A DNA stretch of 64,000 nt, taken from Palsa-504 sp963739615 (GTDB taxonomy: Bacteria; Actinomycetota; Actinomycetes; Streptosporangiales; Streptosporangiaceae). A model generated the notes under the pieces. The model ran no database searches. It had not been told where the DNA came from and saw only the letters and a list, made by a program, of their open reading frames with translations. Shown here piece after piece: positions 45,085 to 52,666 of this stretch. The stretch spans positions 1-64,000 of the forward strand of contig CAVUBD010000026.1 in assembly GCA_963739615.1 (NCBI GenBank), in the 5' to 3' direction. Every line of letters begins with the position of its first letter. Position 1 is the first letter of the stretch. The position numbers and the translations under genes were made by a program.

Positions 45085-45423
45085 CGTCGGCAGCGGCCGG
45101 GATGTCACTACCTTGCTCAAGGAGCGGACCGGCGGCGACTACTCGGCCTTCGTCAAGAAGCCGGCCGCCGCGGGCGAGCCACCGTCCGTTCGGCTTAAAA
45201 GAACTTCAATTCCGAACGGGCAGTGGTACCCCTGTGCCGGCTACATCCCGTCGCCTGGGTGGCGGCGCGGCCCGGGACACGATCCGGCCAGGAAGCCGAT
45301 TTCAGATCTTCGCGTGACATCATGCCCCCTATCGGGGGTGGCGTGACACACGATAACGACCAGCGCCCGTTTGCCTGGCCAATCCGGACGCGTCACGAGC
45401 GCGGTGGCCTGGCCCTGACGCCG
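45085..45423. other. Gap with an inverted repeat
   Basis: A plus frame near 45115-45175 (TTLLKERTGGDYSAFVKKPA) looks like the end of a protein, but nothing before it fits. The notable item is the inverted repeat at 45186-45219. Confidence 0.4.
45186..45219. promoter_or_regulatory. Inverted repeat CCGTTCGG-N18-CCGAACGG
   Basis: It has the same arms as 38344-38379, here with an 18-base A-rich centre (CTTAAAAGAACTTCAATT). The recurrence at two intergenic sites 6.8 kb apart points to a regulator-binding site. Confidence 0.55.
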
Positions 45424-46086
45424 TCAGCCGATGCCGGGGAGGTCGTGCTCGTTGTCTGACGTGTCGCGGCCCGCGGACTCCTTATGTTCCCAGTCCTGGA
45501 TCGCGCGCAGGATCGTCTCGGTGTACACCTTCAGGTGCGTCCGGTACACCTCGTTGAAGGTGCGGAGGTAGGCCATTTCTCCCTGCAATGCGCGGCGCTC
45601 GTGGTCGGACTGCGGAGGTATCGGGTCGTGGTTCATGGCCGCGACGGCCGCGTCTCGGGCACTGGCCCTGGCCTCCTCTAATAGCGCGTCGCTGTGCTGC
45701 TGGGCCTGGGTGATGATCTCATCGTGGCGGGTGCGCGCTTCCTTGGTGAGGTGGCCGCTGTAGGCCTCGGCGTCGGCGACGTACCGGTCGGCGGTGACCT
45801 GCGCGGTGGCGAGGATGCGCACGGCGTGGATGTGCGCGTCGTCCTGGCCGAAAAGGACCGCATCGCTGCCGTTATCCTTGCCGAGAATCCGCTGCCGCAG
45901 CCTGTGGACTTCCTGCCGCAGCGAGGAGCGCTCGTTGATCAGCCTTACGAGCTCGGCCTGGACCTGCGTGAGGAACGCGCGGACGGGCTCGGCTTCAAAG
46001 CCGAGCCGGCCCCACCTTGTTACGGGAAAGGCGACTGCGTTCCAGCCGGTCAGGAGTGAGCCTCTTCTGATCGTCGTACCAGGCAC
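45424..46086 (-). CDS. DivIVA-like coiled-coil protein
   Basis: Residues 20-60 (FPVTRWGRLGFEAEPVRAFL, TQVQAELVRLINERSSLRQE) match the N-terminal DivIVA domain (FxxxRxGYDxxxVDxFL). A long helical region follows (VTADRYVADAEAYSGHLTKE, ITQAQQHSDALLEEARASAR), then a short acidic tail. DivIVA-type proteins mark cell poles and organise wall growth in actinomycetes; shorter paralogues like this one occur in many copies per genome. Its stop and the flavohaemoprotein are close, both on the minus strand, but a 6-base gap may be chance. Confidence 0.75.
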   Translation of the reverse strand: MPGTTIRRGSLLTGWNAVAFPVTRWGRLGFEAEPVRAFLTQVQAELVRLINERSSLRQEVHRLRQRILGKDNGSDAVLFGQDDAHIHAVRILATAQVTADRYVADAEAYSGHLTKEARTRHDEIITQAQQHSDALLEEARASARDAAVAAMNHDPIPPQSDHERRALQGEMAYLRTFNEVYRTHLKVYTETILRAIQDWEHKESAGRDTSDNEHDLPGIG

Positions 46087-46092
46087 CGCTTG

Positions 46093-47236
46093 TCATGGCT
46101 CGCTCCAGCCGAAGTCCTCGACATGTATCTGATCTGCCGGTGTTCCCGCCGCGGCCAGCCGGGCCGCGCAGTCCTGGACCATCTCTGTCGGCCCGGCCAG
46201 GTATGCGTCGTGGCGGGACCAGGTCCCGTAGCGGGCCACGACGTCCGGGAGCGCCCCGGTGTCACCGGCGAATCTGGCCCGCAGGATCTCGGTATTTGCC
46301 CTGCCAGCCGATGACGCAACGGGCACGACGGTCAGCCAGTGGTGCTCGGTGGCCATCTTGTCCAGGCTGGCCAGGTCGTATAGCCCGTCGGGATTGCGCG
46401 CGCCGAAGAACAAGTGCACGCGGGGCTGCTGGCTGGCGCCCGCGACCTGCTCAAGGATGGCCTTGAGCGGGGCCAGGCCGGTGCTTCCCGCGACCATGAG
46501 GATGTCCCGGCCCGGACTGGCATCCAGCCGCAGGACGCCGACCGGCGGGCCGATCCGGATCTGGTCTCCGGGGGCGATCGAGGGAGGTCAGCGCCATGCT
46601 TACGGCACCGCCGTCGATCAGCCGTATGTGGAACTCAACGGTGCCGTCCGCGCGCGGCACATTGGCCATGGAGTAGTAGCGCCACAGCCGGGGCCGCAGG
46701 GGCGATTCGATCGCCACCGACTGGCCGGGCAGGTACTCTAGCCGCGGCTCGGTCTGCACAGTTAGCACGGCGATGTCGAAGGACTTGCGCTCGCGGGCCA
46801 GAACCGTGCCGGTCCAGTAGGCGGGCTGATGTTTCTCGTCTTCTTGCGCGGCGGCGGTCATGACCGTGGCGACCAGCTCGTAGGCCCCTTTCCAGTCCGC
46901 CTCCAGTTCCGGATCCCAGGCTTCGCCGCAGAAGTGGGCGAAGGTAGCTAACAAGCTGGCGCCCACCGCGTCGTAGTGCTCGGCGAGGGTGCCGAACTTG
47001 CGGTGATCGCGGCCGAGGTCCTGCAGGAACGCGGTGAGGTCATCGGCGCTTTCGACGCTGGAGACGATCTTCACGAGCGCATCCACGAGATGGGTGCGCT
47101 GAGCCCGCATGGACACCGGGAACATCTGCCGTGTTTCTGGATGCTTGAGAAACAGGTCCGCGTAGAAATGCAGCGGCACCTCGTCACCATGCATCGCAAT
47201 CCGGGCGAAGCTGCTCTTGAGCCGCGGGATGTCCAA
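46093..47236 (-). CDS. Flavohaemoprotein-like globin with FAD/NAD reductase (single frameshift)
   Basis: Residues 1-135 are a globin: EVPLHFYADLFLKHPETRQM with the distal-side Tyr, and DLGRDHRKFGTLAEHYDAVG with the proximal His. A ferredoxin-NADP reductase module follows, with PRLWRYYSMANVPRADGT (FAD, RYYSM) in the first frame. After VSMALTS a one-base shift near 46575-46590, close to a C5 run, moves to GDQIRIGPPVGVLRLD, ILMVAGSTGLAPLKAIL (NAD, GSTGLAP) and VHLFFGARNPDGLYDLASLD. Joined, the protein is about 380 residues, the normal length of NO-dioxygenase flavohaemoglobins, which convert NO to nitrate with O2 and NADH. Upstream is a truncated haemoglobin, so NO handling is the likely theme. 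Confidence 0.85.
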
Positions 47237-47263
47237 AGAGCTGCCTTTCTCGCAGTGACGGCG

Positions 47264-47629
47264 CTAGCGGTTGAGCACATGGTCGCGGACTGTTTCGGCG
47301 ACGGAGCCGACTGCGGCGACGTCATCGTCGCAGACGCCGACGTCACGCAGGACGTTCGCGATATGGCCGACGACGCGGTTGAAGTGCTCGTCGGAGAGCG
47401 GCATCCCGGCGTGGGCCGTCCGGAGATCACGGCCAGAGTAGGCCACTGGGCCGCCGAAGGCGGCAGCCAGGAACTGGGCAAGCATGCCAGCCTGGCGGTT
47501 CATGTCGGCGCCCGCGAACAATGGCGCGAGCAGTTCGTCCGCCAGGACTCTCTGGTAGAAAGCCTCCGTAACGCTCCGTATTGACTCGATGCCGCCTAAA
47601 CGGCCGTACAAGCTCACGTCGGTAGCCAT
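47264..47629 (-). CDS. Truncated haemoglobin, group I (trHbN-like)
   Basis: The 121-residue protein (ATDVSLYGRLGGIESIRSVT, VLADELLAPLFAGADMNRQA, GGPVAYSGRDLRTAHAGMPL, DEHFNRVVGHIANVLRD) has the short truncated-globin pattern, with the proximal His in the THAGM-like segment (RTAHAGM). These proteins bind O2 and detoxify NO, often with a reductase partner; here the flavohaemoprotein gene follows 27 bases downstream. The ATG at 47629 is preceded by a good -10/-35 pair with no leader, so the mRNA starts at the ATG. An upstream in-frame start at 47704 is less likely. Confidence 0.9.
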   Translation of the reverse strand: MATDVSLYGRLGGIESIRSVTEAFYQRVLADELLAPLFAGADMNRQAGMLAQFLAAAFGGPVAYSGRDLRTAHAGMPLSDEHFNRVVGHIANVLRDVGVCDDDVAAVGSVAETVRDHVLNR

Positions 47630-47636
47630 GGGTGAC

Positions 47637-47665
47637 ACTATATGTGCATTCGGCAACCTGTACAA
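47637..47665 (-). promoter_or_regulatory. Promoter of the globin operon, leaderless
   Basis: On the minus strand TTGTAC (47665-47660) and TATAGT (47642-47637) are separated by 17 bases. The ATG at 47629 lies seven bases beyond the -10 element, at the expected start of transcription. Confidence 0.65.
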
Positions 47666-47742
47666 GGCGTTGCGCGAGAGGGATTCTTCCGGAAACGACT
47701 GCAACAGAGAGTGTTCAGATGCACACTGATAGTTCGTAGTAC

Positions 47743-49333
47743 TTGCCGCGGGATGTTCCCGGCAGGGGGACCGGCACCATCCAGCTGGTCAACGCGCAGG
47801 CCGAGTCCATGTTCGGCTACGCGCGCGAGGAACTGCTCGGCCGCGACGTCGAGGTTCTGGTCCCCGAGCGCTTCCGCGGCCAGCACAGCCTGCACCGCCG
47901 CGGCTATTCCGCCAATGGGCAGGTGCGCCCGATGGGTGCCGGGCTGGACCTGTACGGGCTGCGCCGCGACGGGCGCGAGTTCCCGGTGGAGATCAGCCTG
48001 AGTCCCCTGGAGACGAGCGACGGCCTGCTGCTCTCCGCCGCGGTGCGCGACGTGAGCGACCGCAAAGCCGCCGAGCAGCGGATCAACGAACTCGCCGTGA
48101 TCGTCGAGTCCTGCCAGGACGCGATCTTGACCAAGACGCTCGACGGGACCATCACGTTCTGGAACGCCGCCGCCGCCCGTATGTACGGCTATAGCAGCGC
48201 CGAGGCGATCGGCCGGCATGTGTCTGCTCGCCCCGCCCGAGTGCCTGGAGGAGGTCGAGCTGCTCATGGCCAGGCCCGGGATGCAGACTGCCAGCCGCTA
48301 CTTCCCGGCGACCCAGGGCGCGGGCGTCGGCGGCGACTGGTTTGACCTGATCCCGCTTGGGGCCGGACGCATCGGCGTGCTGATCGGGGATGTCATGGGC
48401 CGCGGCCTGGAAGCGGCCACCGTGATGGGCCAGCTGCGCTCGGCCGCCAATGCCCTGGCACGTACCGGGATGCCGCCCCAGCAGCTGATGGACGCCCTCG
48501 ACCTGGTGGCCCGCGACATCCCCGACCAGCTGACGACCTGCTGCTATCTAGTGATCGACGCAGACGCGGGCGAAATGAGCGCGTGTTCCGCCGGGCACCT
48601 GCCGGTCCTGCTTGTCGACCCGGATGGAGCCGTGCACCGGCTGCCGATCCCGGTCAGCGTCCCCCTCGGCGTCGGCGGCATCCCCCATGAGCAGACCACC
48701 ATGCCCGTGGCGCCCCGCGCCACGCTCGTGCTCTACACCGACGGACTGGTCGAGACTCACCGCTGCGACATCGATAAGCAGATCGCGGCCCTGGAAGACG
48801 AACTGCGCACGGTCTTCACCCCTGGCCCCGGCTTAGAGCAGGCCGCCGACCAGATCCTGGCCGCGCTGCTGCCGCATATCGACCAGCCGCCCGATGATGT
48901 CACCCTCCTGCTGGCCCGGATCCCCGCTGCCCCGCTGTCCAGCGCCGCCACCACCATGGAACCCGAACCCCAGGCCGTCGCGGCCGCCCGCCGCTGGGTG
49001 AGCATGAGGCTAATCATCACCGAAATCACCGACGACAGCACTCACCTGCCGCAGCGCCGCTTGCCCGGCCCCGAAGACGAAAGCGGCCGCGGCCTGATGC
49101 TCGTGCAGGCCCTCGCCTCCAGCTGGGGCACCAGGCCCGCCGAAACCGGCAAGACCGTCTGGTTCACTCTCGCCCTCGATCCAGTCCGGGAACCGGACCC
49201 GGACGGCATGCCAGCCCCGCGGTCGGCGCAGTCAGAACGTCCGGATCGCGATCTCGGCGGGAGCGGCGAGCAGCTCCTCGATCTCCGGGTCGAGGCGGCT
49301 GAGCGTGATCGACGTGCCTGCCATGTCGAGTGA
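47743..49333 (+). pseudogene. PAS-SpoIIE phosphatase with deletions and a frameshift
   Basis: The first frame has a PAS domain (TIQLVNAQAESMFGYAREEL, RRDGREFPVEISLSPLETSD) and the start of a second (SCQDAILTKTLDGTITFWNA). It begins without a normal N-terminus. At about 48218 the frame shifts by one base and continues LLAPPECLEEVELLMAR, then jumps directly to a PP2C/SpoIIE domain (GVGGDWFDLIPLGAGRIGVL, IGDVMGRGLEAATVMGQLR, LYTDGLVETH). The end is a shortened HATPase (ESGRGLMLVQALASSWGTR) lacking its ATP-binding first half. Sensors of this type switch anti-sigma pathways. Several deletions make this copy inactive. Its 3' end runs into dhaK of the other strand. Confidence 0.75.
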
Positions 49334-50227
49334 GGTGCAGTAGTTGCCGACGTAGTTCCGCCGGACGTTGATCCCGCGCCGGGTCAGCTTCTCGTGCGCG
49401 TATCCGTAGAGCAGGTACAACTCGCTGATCGGGGTGCCGCCCAGCCCGTTCACCATGAGCGCCACGTCGTCACCCGGGCCGAACGGCAGGTCGGTAACCA
49501 CGGCGTCGAGCAATTCGTCGACGATCTCATTGGCGCTGGCGAGCTTCTCGCGGCGGCGTCCTGGTTCGCCGTGGATGCCGACGCCCATCTCCATCTCGTC
49601 GTCCCCGAGCTCGAACAGCGGCGAGCCCTTGGCGGGCGGGGTGCACGAGGTCAGCGCCATGCCCATCGTCCGGGTGACCGAATTGACCTTGTTACCGATA
49701 CGCAGCAGCTCGCCGAGTTCCGCGCCCTGCTCAGACGCGGCTCCGACCGCCTTGATCACGAAGAAGTTCCCGGCCACACCGCGTCTGCCGACCGTGTACG
49801 TCGAGTCCTTCACCGCCACGTCGTCGTCGACGAGGAGCGTGCCGATCGTGATGCCGTCGGCCGCTGCCATCTCCTGGCCCATCTCGAACGCCATCCGGTC
49901 GCCGGTGTAGTTGTTGATGATGTGCAGCACGCCCTTGGGCGAGTTGAGCAGCTTGCTCGTTTCCAGCACGTAGTCCATCGGCGGGGCGGCGAATACGTCG
50001 CCGGGGCATGCGGCGTCGAGCATTCCCTTGCCCACGACCATCACGTGGGCGGGTTCGTGGCCGGACCCGGATCCCTGGATGATCGAGACCTTGTCGTCGC
50101 GGGGCGCATCGGTCCGCATGATGAGGTTGTAGTCGGGCACGTACCTGAGCGTGCCCGGATTAGCCAGGGCGATCCCCTTGAGCATCTCGGGTACGAATTG
50201 CCTCGGGTCGTTGACGAATTTCTTCAT
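49232..50227 (-). CDS. dhaK: Dihydroxyacetone kinase subunit DhaK
   Basis: The 331-residue protein has IIQGSGSGHEPAHVMVVGKG, the substrate loop (VLHIINNYTGDRMAFEMGQE), and GIHGEPGRRRE with the His that binds dihydroxyacetone covalently. This is the full DhaK domain. With DhaL as the ATP or phosphoprotein partner it makes dihydroxyacetone phosphate; related pairs act on erythrulose and other small ketoses. It is the last gene of the aldolase, HAD-DhaL, DhaK operon, 21 bases after DhaL. No DhaM-like PTS protein is present, so the kinase probably uses ATP. Confidence 0.9.
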   Translation of the reverse strand: MKKFVNDPRQFVPEMLKGIALANPGTLRYVPDYNLIMRTDAPRDDKVSIIQGSGSGHEPAHVMVVGKGMLDAACPGDVFAAPPMDYVLETSKLLNSPKGVLHIINNYTGDRMAFEMGQEMAAADGITIGTLLVDDDVAVKDSTYTVGRRGVAGNFFVIKAVGAASEQGAELGELLRIGNKVNSVTRTMGMALTSCTPPAKGSPLFELGDDEMEMGVGIHGEPGRRREKLASANEIVDELLDAVVTDLPFGPGDDVALMVNGLGGTPISELYLLYGYAHEKLTRRGINVRRNYVGNYCTSLDMAGTSITLSRLDPEIEELLAAPAEIAIRTF

Positions 50228-50247
50228 GCCGCCACCTCCATGAGGGG

Positions 50248-50898
50248 TCAGGACTGGACCGGGCGTTCCGGCCGCAGGTCGGCAAGTGCCTCGAACATCA
50301 CCGCGACGGCGACGGCCCCCGCGTCCAGCGTGCCGATGCTGCGCTCGCCGGTATAGCTGGCCCGGCCGCGCATGGCCTGCATCGGGCGCGTCGCCTCGGC
50401 CTGCTCTCGTGCGGTGACTGCTGCCGCCCGCAGCGTCGTGGCCGTGTCGTGTCCCTGCCCGATGTGCTCCTCGATGGTGTCGACCGCGGGGACGAGCGCG
50501 TCGAGCAGGGTCTTGTCGCCGACGTCGGAGCGCCCGCGCGCCTTGATTCCCTCGATCGAGGCGCGCAGCATCGTGACGATCTGGGCCGGCTCGAGCTTGG
50601 CGGCGGTCCCGGCGGTCGCGCCCGCCCGCAGGAACGCTGTTCCCCAGATCGGGCCCGACGTGCCGCCGATGCGGCTGGTGATGACCACGGCGATCTTCTT
50701 GAGGAAGGTGCCGATATCCGTGCGGTCGAAGCCGTCCCAGTTCGCCAGGACCAGCTCGAACCCGCGTGCCATGGAGTAGCCGAAGTCGCCGTCGCCGACC
50801 ACCGCATCCAGCTCACCGAAGTACTTTTCGTTGTCGACCGCGACCGTCGCGATCGTGCGCACGACGACCTCAACGTCGCCGAGGCTGGCTGCGGACAT
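50248..50898 (-). other. dhaL: Possible separate dhaL inside the fused frame
   Basis: The ATG at 50898 is preceded by AAGGAG (50905-50910 on the minus strand). It would give a 217-residue DhaL of normal length, in frame with the HAD part. Confidence 0.55.
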
Positions 50899-51720
50899 AG
50901 GGTGCTCCTTGGTCGGGAGGACGCTGGCCAGGTCCGCCAGGGTAATCCAGTCGCCCGGCCTGGCCTGACTGCGGTTGGCGAGCACGGTGGCGCGCTCGCC
51001 GCCCGGGTCGCCGAGTGACGTGACGACCAGGGCGGCCTCGGTGAAGTCTTCGCCTGCGGTGAAGTCGTTCACGGTAATCACGCACGCCAGGCCCGCCCTG
51101 GTCGCGGCGACGAGCCCGTTCCTGGAATCCTCCACCACGATGACCCGGTCCGCGGGCACGCCGAGTGAGTCCAGGACCAGCAGGTAAATGTCCGGAGCCG
51201 GTTTCTTGCGCGGGACGATGTCGCCGGCGAACACTGTCACCGCGGGTGCCTGCTCCGCCCCGACCGCCCGTTCCAGGGTCGCCCGCACCGAGGTTTCCGC
51301 CGAGGTGGACGCGACGGCCACCGGCCAGCCGCCGGCGAGCGCCTCGCCGACGATGCGGGCGATGCCTGGCCTGGGCGGAACGGCGCCGGAAGCCACCAGG
51401 CCGGTGTAGATTTCCGTCTTCCGCCGGTGCCAGGCTGCGATGGCCGCCTGCTGCTCGCCGGGATCCGCGGGCAGGTCCGCGGCCGCGACGAACTCCGGCG
51501 TGAGCAGGCTGGCCATGCGTTCCTTCCCCCCGCCGATGCGCACCTTCTCCCGGTACTCCGCGACGCTCCACCGCACTGGCAGCCCGAACTCCGCGAAGGT
51601 CTGGTTGAACGCGGCCAGGTGACCGTAACGTTCGGTGTCGGCGAGCACGCCATCGCAGTCGAGCACCAGCGCCAGGGTCGATGAGCCGGCCATGCCGCGT
51701 TCACCAGGCCTTGCCGACAC
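50248..51720 (-). CDS. HAD-family phosphatase fused to DhaL
   Basis: Residues 15-245 are a HAD-IA hydrolase: LALVLDCDGVLADTERYGHL (DxD nucleophile), VASTSAETSVRATLERAVG (Ser motif), IVPRKKPAPDIYLL (Lys) and VIVVEDSRNGLVAATRAG (acidic motif). Residues 275-490 are DhaL: DNEKYFGELDAVVGDGDFGY, with the Asp residues that bind Mg-ADP, and GTSGPIWGTAFLRAGATAGT. No stop separates the parts. An in-frame ATG at 50898 (MSAASLGDVEV) has AAGGAG upstream, so free DhaL may also be translated. HAD proteins of this subgroup act on sugar phosphates. The start may be GTG at 51720, overlapping the aldolase gene, or ATG at 51693. Confidence 0.85.
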   Translation of the reverse strand: MSARPGERGMAGSSTLALVLDCDGVLADTERYGHLAAFNQTFAEFGLPVRWSVAEYREKVRIGGGKERMASLLTPEFVAAADLPADPGEQQAAIAAWHRRKTEIYTGLVASGAVPPRPGIARIVGEALAGGWPVAVASTSAETSVRATLERAVGAEQAPAVTVFAGDIVPRKKPAPDIYLLVLDSLGVPADRVIVVEDSRNGLVAATRAGLACVITVNDFTAGEDFTEAALVVTSLGDPGGERATVLANRSQARPGDWITLADLASVLPTKEHPMSAASLGDVEVVVRTIATVAVDNEKYFGELDAVVGDGDFGYSMARGFELVLANWDGFDRTDIGTFLKKIAVVITSRIGGTSGPIWGTAFLRAGATAGTAAKLEPAQIVTMLRASIEGIKARGRSDVGDKTLLDALVPAVDTIEEHIGQGHDTATTLRAAAVTAREQAEATRPMQAMRGRASYTGERSIGTLDAGAVAVAVMFEALADLRPERPVQS

Positions 51721-52561
51721 TGCCGAAGCGGCGCATGTGGTCGGCGGCCATGTCCCGCACGGCCGTCCGCACGGCCGTGAACAGCGACGGCGGGTCCCAG
51801 GTGTCGCGCTCCTGCGCCCCGCGAAGGAACGCCAGGCTGGCTTTCATGTAGGTGACCTTGAGTGCCGTCGAGATGTTCACCTTGGCGCAGCCGCGTGCGA
51901 TCAAGTCGGTGAACTGGGCGTCGGTCATCCCGGTGCCGCCGTGCAGGGCGATGGGGATCGGTTCCGCGGCCACGATGTCGGAGACGCGCTGCGCGTCGAG
52001 CCTGGGTTCGGAGCGGTAGACGCCGTGCGCGTTGCCGATCGCCGGGGCGAAGACGTCGACCCCGGTCGTCCGGATGAATTCCAGCGCCACGGGCAGCGAT
52101 TGCCGCCGCGCTTCCTCGTCGGAGCCGATGTCGTCTTCGACGCCGGTGATGGCCTCGATCTCTCCCTCGACATGGGCCCCGTAGGACCGGGCCTCGGCGA
52201 CGACTTCCAGCGTCTGCCGCATGTTCTCCTGCACAGGCAGCGCGGAGGCGTCGAACAGCACCGAGTTCCATCCCTTGCGAAGGCACTTGCTGATGAACTC
52301 GCGGTCCGGGCAGTGGTCGAGGTGCAGGCTGACCGGCACCTCGATCCCCGCGGTCAGCTCGCGCCACATCGCGAAGAGCAGATCCATGCCGGTAGCCCGG
52401 ACCGTCTTGACCGATGTCTGAATGATCACCGGGGAGTGCTGATCGACGGCCGCTGCGAGCACCGCCTCCAAGGTGAGATCGTTGATCACGTTGATCGCCG
52501 CGATACCGTAGCGCTCGGTGAAGGCCCGGTCGAGCATCTCTTTCAGCGGCACGACAGGCAC
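51701..52561 (-). CDS. Class II ketose-bisphosphate aldolase
   Basis: The start is GTG at 52561, seven bases after GAGGAGG. The 286-residue protein has VPVSLHLDHCPDREFISKCL (the Asp and zinc His of class II), HVEGEIEAITG, APAIGNAHGVYRSEP (zinc His) and IPIALHGGTGMTDAQ (third zinc His). It cleaves a ketose (bis)phosphate to dihydroxyacetone phosphate plus an aldehyde; the exact sugar is not readable from sequence. With the HAD phosphatase and DhaKL it could link a ketose or ketose phosphate to dihydroxyacetone phosphate. The next gene overlaps its 3' end or follows within a few bases. Confidence 0.85.
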   Translation of the reverse strand: MPVVPLKEMLDRAFTERYGIAAINVINDLTLEAVLAAAVDQHSPVIIQTSVKTVRATGMDLLFAMWRELTAGIEVPVSLHLDHCPDREFISKCLRKGWNSVLFDASALPVQENMRQTLEVVAEARSYGAHVEGEIEAITGVEDDIGSDEEARRQSLPVALEFIRTTGVDVFAPAIGNAHGVYRSEPRLDAQRVSDIVAAEPIPIALHGGTGMTDAQFTDLIARGCAKVNISTALKVTYMKASLAFLRGAQERDTWDPPSLFTAVRTAVRDMAADHMRRFGSVGKAW

Positions 52562-52666
52562 GCACGCACCTCCTCGCGGTGATACTGCGAACCTATGCAG
52601 CCAGGCCACGGGCCGGATCGGTGGAAACCCCCATTTCACGGGAGGACTTCCCCTACCCGGCCCCCC

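Noticed and set aside
48218..49333. A complete separate SpoIIE phosphatase gene
   Set aside because: Its first residues continue the PAS protein in a shifted frame and the ATPase domain lacks its first half, so it is part of one damaged gene.
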